From positions 434,001-498,000 of the forward strand of contig NZ_ARVU01000001.1 in NCBI RefSeq assembly GCF_000384415.1: a stretch of 64,000 nucleotides of DNA, read 5' to 3'. The stretch is from Cycloclasticus pugetii PS-1 (lineage in GTDB: Bacteria > Pseudomonadota > Gammaproteobacteria > Methylococcales > Cycloclasticaceae). The position numbers and the translations under genes were made by a program. Shown piece after piece: positions 1 to 7,193 of the stretch; position 1 is the stretch's first letter; each line of letters begins with the position of its first letter. The notes below the pieces were generated by a model. The model searched no databases and was not told the origin of the DNA. It saw nothing but the letters and a program-made list of their open reading frames with translations.

Positions 1-238
1 CAGGGTGAAAAGCTTCAGCTTGGTAGCAGATAGATAAGTCGGCCATGATGATGCCCAAGCCAGCAATGTTTGACTCTTGCATACCAACGTGAATAAAAAA
101 TTGGGCGCGAGCTTCATGCAACATTGAAATGAGTTTGTCATGTGCTAGATGCTGGCCATAATTAATATCGCCGATGCGCACAGGTAACGTACAACTGAAT
201 AAGGTGTGTTCTGGGTACGTGATAGATAATCTGGTCAT
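1..238 (-). CDS. acyl-CoA thioesterase-like hotdog protein (3' part missing)
   Basis: The gene starts with ATG at 238 on the minus strand and runs off the left edge, leaving about 79 N-terminal residues. The visible part contains VRIGDINYGQHLAHD followed by LHEARAQFF and GLGIIMADLSICYQAEAF. This is the 4HBT hotdog pattern: an Asp in the first turn, then a helix, then the central strands. The family hydrolyses acyl-CoA thioesters in the cytoplasm. It diverges from the EamA transporter gene, so the two starts share a leader of under 90 bases. The specific substrate cannot be told, and the C-terminal half lies outside the window. Confidence 0.7.
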   Translation of the reverse strand, partial: MTRLSITYPEHTLFSCTLPVRIGDINYGQHLAHDKLISMLHEARAQFFIHVGMQESNIAGLGIIMADLSICYQAEAFHP

Positions 239-323
239 GTCGCCCTCAATATTGATTGGTGATTCACATTATAGAGGAGCATTATGTAATGCTATATTGT
301 ATTTTTATAAATGGGCCAAGAAT

Positions 324-1208
324 GTGAATAAATTATTATCTTCTGCATGGGTTTTATTGATCTTAATAGTGATTATTTGGGGGGTAAATTGGCCGATTAT
401 AAAAATTGGTTTAAGGTCGATAGATCCCCTTTGGTTCGCGGCTGCACGATTGGGTATAGCGCTGGTTACTATTTCGGTTTTACTTTTATTCTTGGGACGT
501 TTAAAGCGGCCGCATCGGCAGGATATTCCTATTGTTTTAGGTGTCGGGGTGATGCAGTTTGCTGTCTTTGTAACCTTAATAAATATGGGCTTAACTGAGG
601 TGAATGCTGGAAGGGCCGCGTTACTGGCTTATACCACGCCATTGTGGGTGACGCCTGGCGCCTATTTTGTTTTAAAAGAACCGGTCTCGCGAATAAAGTT
701 GGTCGGGGCAGCTGTTGGAATTTGCGGTCTATTAATTCTGTTTAACCCCTTAGGTTTTGATTGGAATGATGCCTCGGTGGTTAAGGGCAATATATTATTG
801 CTAGTGGCGGCGATGGTTTGGGCAATATCTATTTTGCATATTAGACAACATAAATGGAAAGGCAGTGTGCTGGAGTTAACGCCCTGGCAAATTATGGTGG
901 CTTTACTGATCGTGGTGCCCTACGCTTGGTTTTCTAATACACAAGCTGTTGTTTGGAGTGCTGAGCTGGTGCTTATTTTGTTATATAACGGCATGCTGGC
1001 GACGGCGCTGGCTCAATGGGCATCCATAAGGGCAACGCAAATTTTACCGGCGATGACTGTTTCGCTAGGTTTGCTAATGGTGCCATTAATGGGGATATTA
1101 TCGTCAACCATATGGCTTGGTGAGCCGTTTACCATGACTTTAGGGCTAGGAGCGGCGCTTATTGTCGGGGGGTTGCTGTTGCAAATTAATTTTAGGAAGC
1201 AGCGATAA
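324..1208 (+). CDS. EamA/DMT-family transporter
   Basis: This is an integral membrane protein of 294 residues with about ten hydrophobic segments in two repeats, the layout of EamA (drug/metabolite) exporters. WGVNWPIIKIGLRSIDP near the N-terminus is the usual first-helix signature (WGxN). The second repeat begins around residue 150. The frame is open further upstream, but those residues are hydrophilic and would overlap the divergent thioesterase. The GTG at 324, which starts just before the first helix, gives the family's usual length, so I chose it; no strong ribosome binding site is visible. The cargo is unknown. It converges on the CDF transporter gene, with two bases between the stops. 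Confidence 0.75.
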   Translation: MNKLLSSAWVLLILIVIIWGVNWPIIKIGLRSIDPLWFAAARLGIALVTISVLLLFLGRLKRPHRQDIPIVLGVGVMQFAVFVTLINMGLTEVNAGRAALLAYTTPLWVTPGAYFVLKEPVSRIKLVGAAVGICGLLILFNPLGFDWNDASVVKGNILLLVAAMVWAISILHIRQHKWKGSVLELTPWQIMVALLIVVPYAWFSNTQAVVWSAELVLILLYNGMLATALAQWASIRATQILPAMTVSLGLLMVPLMGILSSTIWLGEPFTMTLGLGAALIVGGLLLQINFRKQR

Positions 1209-1210
1209 AC

Positions 1211-2143
1211 TTAACGCTGCGGGGTTTTGGTTACTGATGAGCTGATGGTGTGTGCTTCAATAAACACGCGTTTAACAGGCGGATATTTTTGTTTGATTTG
1301 CAAATCCATGTTGGCAATGGTTTGTTCTAGTTGTCCAGTTGATAGGTCGTCTTTAAAGTTGACGTTTAGCGTCGCTATAATGAAGTCTGGCCCCATATGC
1401 ATGGTGAGTAATTCATGAATCGACTCAACAGTGTCATAATGACTAACAATACGTCGAATATCACTGACTAACTCTGGATTAGCACTTTCACCGATCAATA
1501 AACTTTTAGTTTCGTAAGCAAGCCAAATGGCAGTTCCTGCTAGAATTAAGCCAATAATGACAGAGGCGATACCATCGAATAATGGGTTGCCAGTGTAATA
1601 AGAGGCGGCTATGCCTAGAAAGGCAATCAACAGGCCGAGCATGGCAGCAGAGTCTTCAAATAATACAACAAACATAGACGGGTCTTTGCCACGCTGTACG
1701 GCTTCAAGGTATCCCCATTTGCCCTTGCTGCGAGTGAATTCATTTAAGGCAAAAAACCATGCGACACCTTCAAAAACGAAGGCTAGGCCTAAGACCCAAA
1801 AGCTTAGCGTTGGGTCGCCCATTGGTGTGGGGGCAATAATATGGTGAATACCTTCATATATAGAAACACCCGCGCCAACCGCAAAAATAAGGATGGCGAC
1901 GACAAAGCTCCAAAAATATATTTCTTTGCCGTAACCGAAAGGGAATTGTTTGTCAGCAGGTTGTTTGGCCTTTTTTAAACCGTGTAACAGTAGCACTTGG
2001 TTGCCCGTGTCGACCAGCGAATGAATACCTTCAGAGAGCATAGCAGAGCTGCCCGAGTAGAAAGCAGCAATAAATTTAGTAATGGAGATGAGGCTGTTGC
2101 CAATGAGCGCCGCGTAGATAACTTTCTTAGAAGATGAGGACAT
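1211..2143 (-). CDS. cation diffusion facilitator family transporter
   Basis: The protein has 310 residues and six predicted membrane segments, then a cytoplasmic C-terminal domain, as in CDF metal/proton antiporters. The TM2 motif reads SEGIHSLVDTGNQ and TM5 reads LFDGIASVIIGL. The inserted FGYGKEIYFWSF loop is typical of the subgroup that includes eukaryotic ZnT9. Zn, Mn or Fe efflux is the family role, and the metal is not predictable here. I start it at the ATG at 2143 (MSSSSKKVIY); an upstream TTG at 2173 in frame only adds ten residues. It is convergent with the EamA gene. The residues replacing the canonical HxxxD pair make zinc specificity uncertain. Confidence 0.8.
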   Translation of the reverse strand: MSSSSKKVIYAALIGNSLISITKFIAAFYSGSSAMLSEGIHSLVDTGNQVLLLHGLKKAKQPADKQFPFGYGKEIYFWSFVVAILIFAVGAGVSIYEGIHHIIAPTPMGDPTLSFWVLGLAFVFEGVAWFFALNEFTRSKGKWGYLEAVQRGKDPSMFVVLFEDSAAMLGLLIAFLGIAASYYTGNPLFDGIASVIIGLILAGTAIWLAYETKSLLIGESANPELVSDIRRIVSHYDTVESIHELLTMHMGPDFIIATLNVNFKDDLSTGQLEQTIANMDLQIKQKYPPVKRVFIEAHTISSSVTKTPQR

Positions 2144-2472
2144 GGGCCAAATAAGGTGATAATAATGCAGCAAGTGTCACCATATTTTGTTTGCTTGTAA
2201 AGCCTTATGCAATTTGCAAGGACAGCAATAAAAGCGCTATTGGGTATAAGGAGAATAAAACAGAAAGAAAACTGCGTAAATAATCGTAACGGCGCTATCT
2301 TCTAGCATTTATGTGCTGCTGGCGATGAGATGGCTAAAAACAGGTTATGATATAAGGGGTCGGCATCAGTCGGTAGTCAACGAATAAATCCATTTGGGTA
2401 TGTTGATCAATTGTGTGGGGTGATCAGTAGGATGTCTGGGGTTGTTGGGTGTAACTAAATTTTTGATGCGAT
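2144..2472. other. intergenic region with no gene seen
   Basis: This is about 330 bases between the CDF gene and the AI-2E permease, which diverge. No open frame with coding character was found on either strand. A TATGAT-like -10 lies in the segment near 2346-2352 (gttatgatataa), reading toward the permease, but no convincing -35 accompanies it. No known RNA family was recognised. Confidence 0.4.
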
Positions 2473-3543
2473 ATGGAAAATATAAAACAGTGGTTTAATC
2501 GAGTGCTGACAAATCCCGAAGCTTTGGCTTTGTTAGGAACTTTATTATTTGGGTTGTTAGCCATCCTCTGGGTGGGTGAATTGTTATCACCAGTGTTGGC
2601 CAGTATAGTGATAGCTTACCTACTGGAAGGGGTTGTTGCTAAATTCCAATTTTTGGGCTTGTCCAGAAAGTTAGCGGTTATCAGTTCGTTTAGCTTATTT
2701 ATGGCGCTGTTGTCTTATATGATATTTGGGCTGATTCCTTTGTTATCCATACAAACAGTTCAATTGGCTCAACAGTTACCCAATATGTTAAATCAGGGGG
2801 TTCACTTATTTACGGCCTTGCCTGAAAAGTACCCAAACTTTATTACCGAAGCTCAGGTTAAATTAATTTTTGATCAAGTCAGTACAGAAGCGGTTAAATA
2901 TGGGCAAAATTTATTGTCGTTTTCAGCCGCCTCGGTCCTAAATGTTGTGGCGTTAATTGTTTATCTGCTTTTAGTGCCGATGATGGTGTTCTTTTTCTTA
3001 ATGGACAAGGCAGAAATTTCACAATGGTTTGCCAGCTTTTTGCCCACCAATCGACGTTTAACAATAGAAGTTTGGTCAACAGTGAATGAGCAAATTGCTA
3101 ATTATGTTAGAGGCAAGGTTTGGGAAATTTTAATTGTTTGGGCGGTCTGTTTTATCGCGTTTAATTTAGTGGGCTTGCACTATGCAATGCTTCTAAGCTT
3201 TTTAGTCGGGTTATCTGTATTGGTGCCGTATGTCGGTGCTACCGTTGTGACGATCCCTGTGGTGCTAGTTGCGTATGTTCAATGGAAATGGGGAAATGAA
3301 TTTATTTACCTGACAAGTATTTTTCTAATTATTCAAGCGCTAGACGGCTATGTTCTTGTGCCGCTGTTATTCTCCGAGGTTGTTAACCTTCACCCTGTTG
3401 CCATTATTGTGGCCATTTTATTTTTTGGTGGAATATGGGGCTTTTGGGGCGTTTTCTTTGCAATTCCGTTGGCTACATTAGTTCAAGCAGTTTTAGTGGC
3501 GTGGCCCACTCGTTATAATGTGCTTGATAGCCCAATCAAATAA
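2473..3543 (+). CDS. AI-2E family transporter (PerM/YdiK-like)
   Basis: This 356-residue membrane protein has about eight hydrophobic segments. Two lie near the N-terminus (roughly residues 18-60 and 68-92), then a soluble stretch follows (about 95-155), then a bundle of C-terminal helices with SFLVGLSVLVPYVGATVVTIPV and GFWGVFFAIPLATLVQAV. These are landmarks of the AI-2E/UPF0118 family (PerM, YdiK, TqsA). Members have been proposed to export autoinducer-2 or act as Na+/H+ antiporters, so the substrate remains open. The BON-domain gene follows 22 bases downstream, and the two may be co-transcribed. Confidence 0.75.
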   Translation: MENIKQWFNRVLTNPEALALLGTLLFGLLAILWVGELLSPVLASIVIAYLLEGVVAKFQFLGLSRKLAVISSFSLFMALLSYMIFGLIPLLSIQTVQLAQQLPNMLNQGVHLFTALPEKYPNFITEAQVKLIFDQVSTEAVKYGQNLLSFSAASVLNVVALIVYLLLVPMMVFFFLMDKAEISQWFASFLPTNRRLTIEVWSTVNEQIANYVRGKVWEILIVWAVCFIAFNLVGLHYAMLLSFLVGLSVLVPYVGATVVTIPVVLVAYVQWKWGNEFIYLTSIFLIIQALDGYVLVPLLFSEVVNLHPVAIIVAILFFGGIWGFWGVFFAIPLATLVQAVLVAWPTRYNVLDSPIK

Positions 3544-3565
3544 TTTAATTTTAAAAAGGATCCTC

Positions 3566-4264
3566 ATGAAATTGCTCCAACTTGCTTTTTGCACATCATT
3601 ATTTGCTGCCACAACGGTGCATGCATTTGAATTATCAGATATTTCTGACCGTCTTTTTGAAGATAATGCGACAGGAATAGAGGGTCAATTAAAGGATGCT
3701 GCGTTTGAATTTAAAGTAGATTCGGCATTATTACGTAATAAAACTTTGCGTCAAGGAGCGCATATTGTTGTGTCACGTAATCGAAATTCGGTATTAATTG
3801 CCGGTCAAGCAGCGACAGAAGAAATAAAAAATAAGGTGTTGAGCGTGGTGTTGTCCGAGGCACATTTACAATGGACACAAGGCGATGTTAACCATGTGGA
3901 ACCTTCGAATGCCCAAGTATGTGGCGAGAAAGCATCTAAAATGGCCGCGAACGATCGTCGTCGTTTTAATTTAAAAACGGCACAAGAGTGTAGTACGGTG
4001 AATCGTTTCTATAATGAGGTGAGGGTGTCCACGCCAATTAGCGAAGTGGCTCGAAGTGACGATGATCTACTTCGCGCCAGCATTGTTAATAAGCTTTTGC
4101 ATGCATCGATTATTGATAAAGCAGAAACAATTAAAGTGGTGGTGTCCGACGGCTATGTATACCTATTGGGTGACCAGTTAAGCCAATCAACCGCGCAGCA
4201 AGCAACGCGGTTTGTGAATGACATGGCTGGAGTAGAAAAAGTCGTTCCGTTGTTTCGGTTTTAA
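3566..4264 (+). CDS. secreted BON-domain protein
   Basis: This is a 232-residue protein with a cleavable signal peptide (MKLLQLAFCTSLFAATTVHA, no lipobox Cys) and two BON-like repeats, at roughly residues 60-165 and 180-232. The second repeat carries IKVVVSDGYVYLLGDQLS and a final MAGVEKVVPLF, the characteristic BON ending. BON domains bind phospholipid or peptidoglycan-associated partners (OsmY, DolP), so a periplasmic envelope-stress role is likely. The ATG at 3566 follows an AAGGA ribosome binding site and directly begins the signal peptide. Its stop overlaps the end of the convergent bcp gene by four bases. Confidence 0.65.
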   Translation: MKLLQLAFCTSLFAATTVHAFELSDISDRLFEDNATGIEGQLKDAAFEFKVDSALLRNKTLRQGAHIVVSRNRNSVLIAGQAATEEIKNKVLSVVLSEAHLQWTQGDVNHVEPSNAQVCGEKASKMAANDRRRFNLKTAQECSTVNRFYNEVRVSTPISEVARSDDDLLRASIVNKLLHASIIDKAETIKVVVSDGYVYLLGDQLSQSTAQQATRFVNDMAGVEKVVPLFRF

Positions 4265-4734
4265 GTATTTAAAGCCTTTACAGCGTCTAAGACCTCGGTG
4301 ACATGTTCTTTGACTTTAACTTTACGCCACTCGTGAGTGAGTACGCCGTCGGCATTAATGATGAACGTGCTGCGTTCGATACCCATGTGCTCTTTGCCGT
4401 ATAATTTTTTTAGCTTAATTACGTCAAATAATTTGCATAAAGACTCATCAGGGTCGCTGATCAACTCGAATGGAAAGTTGTGTTTTGTTTTAAAGCCGGT
4501 ATGAACGCGGACGGAATCGCGTGAAACACCAAAAATTTCGGTGTTGGCCGCTTGAAATTCTTCGTAGTGATCACGAAAATCTTGCCCTTCTTGTGTGCAG
4601 CCAGGTGTGTTGTCTTTAGGGTAAAAATAAATGACGATGTTTTTACCTGCCAAGCTGCTCAGCGTTAATGATTCGTCAGCTGTTGTGGTGCAAGAAAATT
4701 CAGGAACGGTTTGATTAAGTGTTACGGTGTCCAT
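4261..4734 (-). CDS. bcp: peroxiredoxin, thioredoxin-dependent thiol peroxidase (Bcp)
   Basis: This 157-residue atypical 2-Cys or 1-Cys peroxiredoxin of the Bcp/PrxQ group reduces H2O2 and organic peroxides using thioredoxin. The peroxidatic cysteine lies in DNTPGCTQEGQDF, and FYPKDNTPGCT matches the family motif PxxxTxxC. The PrxQ-type resolving Cys five residues later is absent: Gln-Glu-Gly-Gln-Asp follows the catalytic Cys. It may therefore act as a 1-Cys enzyme or use Cys115 or a later Cys. C-terminal motifs GIERSTFIINADG are intact. It is divergent from dapA, a common arrangement in gammaproteobacteria. Confidence 0.9.
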   Translation of the reverse strand: MDTVTLNQTVPEFSCTTTADESLTLSSLAGKNIVIYFYPKDNTPGCTQEGQDFRDHYEEFQAANTEIFGVSRDSVRVHTGFKTKHNFPFELISDPDESLCKLFDVIKLKKLYGKEHMGIERSTFIINADGVLTHEWRKVKVKEHVTEVLDAVKALNT

Positions 4735-4812
4735 GATTAATAACCTTATAAAAATTTATTGAAATTGGAAGTATTTTAGCAGACTGTTTTTTAGTTGTAG
4801 CATTGATGTATG

Positions 4813-4864
4813 TATAATATCCTGCTGATCGAGACTATCTTAAAGAAAGGTCTTTAAGATAGTC
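4813..4864 (+). promoter_or_regulatory. dapA leader: -10 box followed by a perfect 14-bp inverted repeat
   Basis: A TATAAT -10 element lies at 4813-4818. Fifteen bases later a perfect inverted repeat begins: GACTATCTTAAAGA at 4833-4846, loop AAGG at 4847-4850, and its exact complement at 4851-4864. If transcription starts about seven bases after the -10, the hairpin would sit almost at the 5' end of the dapA mRNA. No T-run follows, so it is not a classical terminator. It could protect the 5' end or be a DNA operator. No lysine riboswitch core was recognised. Confidence 0.5.
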
Positions 4865-4894
4865 GTTAAATTTCCGTTTAAATTGGATTCAACT

Positions 4895-5764
4895 ATGTTT
4901 CAAGGCAGTATTGTTGCACTCGTCACCCCCATGCATGCAGATGGGTCGCTTGACGAAGAGAGTTTAAATAAATTGGTTGAATTTCACATCGAACAGGGTA
5001 GCGATGCCCTTGTGGCGATGGGTACAACCGGTGAATCAGCGACCTTGAATGAAAAAGAGCATTGTCACTTTATTCGTCAGGTAGTCCGTATTGCAGCCGG
5101 TCGTATTCCTGTTATTGCTGGCACCGGTGCAAATTCAACAACCGAAGCGATCGACTTGACACGTTGCGCCGCGCAGGCAGGGGCGGACGCCTGTTTATTA
5201 GTAACGCCTTATTATAATAAGCCAACACAAGAGGGCTTGGTGTTGCATTTTAAAGCGATTGCAGAAGCGGTAGATATTCCACAAATTTTATATAATGTAC
5301 CGGGCAGAACTGCCTGTGATATGTTGCCTGAAACGGTGGCTAAATTAAAAAATATCCCCAATATAATAGGGGTTAAGGACGCTACGGGTGACATGGCCAT
5401 TGGGCAAGCATTAATTGATTTAAGTGATGAAAATTTTGCAGTTTATTCTGGCGACGATGCGACCTCATGTGAGTTAATTTTAATGGGCGCAAAGGGCTCT
5501 ATTACAGTTACAGGTAATGTCGCACCAGCAAAAAACCACCAAATGTGTATGAAAGCATTAGCTGGTGATGCCGAGGCTGCAAAAGCAATAGATGCCACGC
5601 TTCAACCCTTACATCGTGATTTATTTGTTCAGTCGAGCCCGATCCCAGTGAAGTGGGCTGTGAGTGAAATGGGCCTTATCAAAAAAGGTATCCGTTTGCC
5701 GATGACTTGGTTAAGTCCAGAATGTGAAGAGGTTGTTAAAAAAGCGATGCTGGCTGCTCAATAA
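4895..5764 (+). CDS. dapA: 4-hydroxy-tetrahydrodipicolinate synthase
   Basis: DapA condenses pyruvate with aspartate semialdehyde, the first committed step to lysine and meso-diaminopimelate. At 289 residues it is close to the usual 292. The Schiff-base Lys is in IIGVKDATGD, the catalytic Tyr in LYNVPGRT and the Thr pair in MGTTGES; all are present. The ATG at 4895 (MFQGSIVALVTPM) matches the family N-terminus; an in-frame TTG twelve bases earlier is less likely. It leads a tight run with bamC (20 bases), an MBL hydrolase and purL. The dapA-bamC pairing is conserved in gammaproteobacteria. Confidence 0.97.
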   Translation: MFQGSIVALVTPMHADGSLDEESLNKLVEFHIEQGSDALVAMGTTGESATLNEKEHCHFIRQVVRIAAGRIPVIAGTGANSTTEAIDLTRCAAQAGADACLLVTPYYNKPTQEGLVLHFKAIAEAVDIPQILYNVPGRTACDMLPETVAKLKNIPNIIGVKDATGDMAIGQALIDLSDENFAVYSGDDATSCELILMGAKGSITVTGNVAPAKNHQMCMKALAGDAEAAKAIDATLQPLHRDLFVQSSPIPVKWAVSEMGLIKKGIRLPMTWLSPECEEVVKKAMLAAQ

Positions 5765-5784
5765 ACGTATTAAAAATTAAAATA

Positions 5785-6408
5785 ATGAAGATAAACGTAA
5801 TGGTTAAATTGATTTTAATAGCAATGTTAATGGCTGTTTTAAGTGCATGCGGCATGATGCCTTCAGTCGATGAAGTGTTTGTTGATCAACGAGAAGCGTA
5901 TAAGCGAGCGCACGAACTGCCTTCGCTTGAAGTGCCGCCTGACTTATCGGGCAGCGTGATTAAGGATGAATATGATGGTGGTGTAAACAATAATGATGTT
6001 AGTCCCTCAGCGTATAGCAATGTTGTTCAAACAACGCCGCTAAACGAGAGTCAACCCAGCGCTGAATTAATACAAGATGGGGTGGATAGTCATTTACTTG
6101 TGCGCGATAGTTTACGAAATGCTTGGCGTAAAACGATCTCTGCGTTAGAAGAGAAAAACTACGACATAGAAGACAAGAATCGCCAAACGAGTTTGGTTTA
6201 TTTGAATATTGCAAAAAATAGTGGTTCGAGCAGTATGTTGTCTAGTCTTTCTTTTTGGAAGAAAGCAGAGACTGATGTGTATGTGGTTGAGTTACAACGA
6301 GCCGAAAATGGCATCACAGTGCGTGTTTTAGATGAAGAAAGAAATCGTATTGATAACGCTACCTCTCAAACACTATTGACTGATTTATTAGCCCAGTTAG
6401 CACCGTGA
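5785..6408 (+). CDS. bamC: outer membrane protein assembly factor BamC
   Basis: This is a 207-residue lipoprotein with a short signal peptide and lipobox LSAC (Cys near residue 22). It is followed by the BamC lasso region (EAYKRAHELPSLEVPPDL), which contacts BamD in the BAM complex. One helix-grip domain follows (roughly residues 108-205, from SLRNAWRKTISALEEKNYDIEDKNR). E. coli BamC is about 344 residues with two such domains, so this is a short form with a single domain. An alternative ATG at 5800 would also keep the signal peptide. The end overlaps the next gene by four bases. Confidence 0.85.
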   Translation: MKINVMVKLILIAMLMAVLSACGMMPSVDEVFVDQREAYKRAHELPSLEVPPDLSGSVIKDEYDGGVNNNDVSPSAYSNVVQTTPLNESQPSAELIQDGVDSHLLVRDSLRNAWRKTISALEEKNYDIEDKNRQTSLVYLNIAKNSGSSSMLSSLSFWKKAETDVYVVELQRAENGITVRVLDEERNRIDNATSQTLLTDLLAQLAP

Positions 6409-7193
6409 GGTTTGCCTCCCTAGGCAGCGGCAGCCGAGGGAATTCAACGCTCGTCCAGTTTGACGAGACCTTGTTGATGATTGATAACGGGTTTTCTATC
6501 AAGGAAACTGATAAACGGATGCAACGCTTAGGCGTTGCTGGTAGTGATGTTAGCGCTATTCTTGTAACGCATGAACACGGCGATCACGTGGGCGGTGTTG
6601 CTCGATACGCTCGTCGTTACAATATCCCTGTTTGGGCCAGTTATGGCACCGCGGCGATGATGAAAAATATTGACTCAGTACAGTGCTTTAATAGTCATAA
6701 ACCCTTTGAATTAGGGAATGTTTCAGTCGAACCTATTTTAGTGCCGCACGATGCACGCGAGCCGACACAATTTGTTTTTAAATCGAATCATTTGAAACTC
6801 GGTGTTATGACCGATACGGGGTCGATAACCCAGCATATGGTTGATGTGTTGAATGACTGCGACGCCTTGATACTTGAATGTAATTATGACCGGGAGATGC
6901 TGTTGAATGGTGTCTACCCAGAGTCGCTTAAACAGCGGGTGATGGGTGATTGGGGGCATTTGGATAATCAACAAGCGGTTGAATTATTACAGCACCTGAA
7001 TACAGCGACATTACAACATTTAGTACTGGCTCACGTCAGTGAAAAGAACAATAGCCATGATCTCGTTTTAGATAGCGTGAGCAAGGCGATACAATGCGAC
7101 CGAGCTTGGTTAGAAGTGATTGATCAAGAGATGGGTATGGCTTGGCGCAACCTAACAACAAACATTAAAAGTAACGAGACTCTACATGCTTGA
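6405..7193 (+). CDS. metallo-beta-lactamase fold hydrolase (YycJ/WalJ-like)
   Basis: This 262-residue MBL-fold protein contains [12 protein letters not shown], the HxHxDH dinuclear metal motif, and starts with [15 protein letters not shown], the signature of the YycJ/WalJ/VicX exonuclease-like subfamily. Downstream metal ligands include [16 protein letters not shown] and GHLDNQQA. The start is a GTG overlapping the bamC stop by four bases, which implies translational coupling, and the end overlaps purL by eight bases. Family members have been reported as 5'-3' DNA exonucleases linked to repair. No direct cue to function exists here beyond the position before purL. Confidence 0.8.
   Translation: MRFASLGSGSRGNSTLVQFDETLLMIDNGFSIKETDKRMQRLGVAGSDVSAILVTHEHGDHVGGVARYARRYNIPVWASYGTAAMMKNIDSVQCFNSHKPFELGNVSVEPILVPHDAREPTQFVFKSNHLKLGVMTDTGSITQHMVDVLNDCDALILECNYDREMLLNGVYPESLKQRVMGDWGHLDNQQAVELLQHLNTATLQHLVLAHVSEKNNSHDLVLDSVSKAIQCDRAWLEVIDQEMGMAWRNLTTNIKSNETLHA

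Noticed and set aside
174-323. Longer start for the EamA transporter gene
   Set aside because: The upstream in-frame residues are hydrophilic, overlap the divergent thioesterase start and exceed the family's length; GTG at 324 begins just before the first helix.
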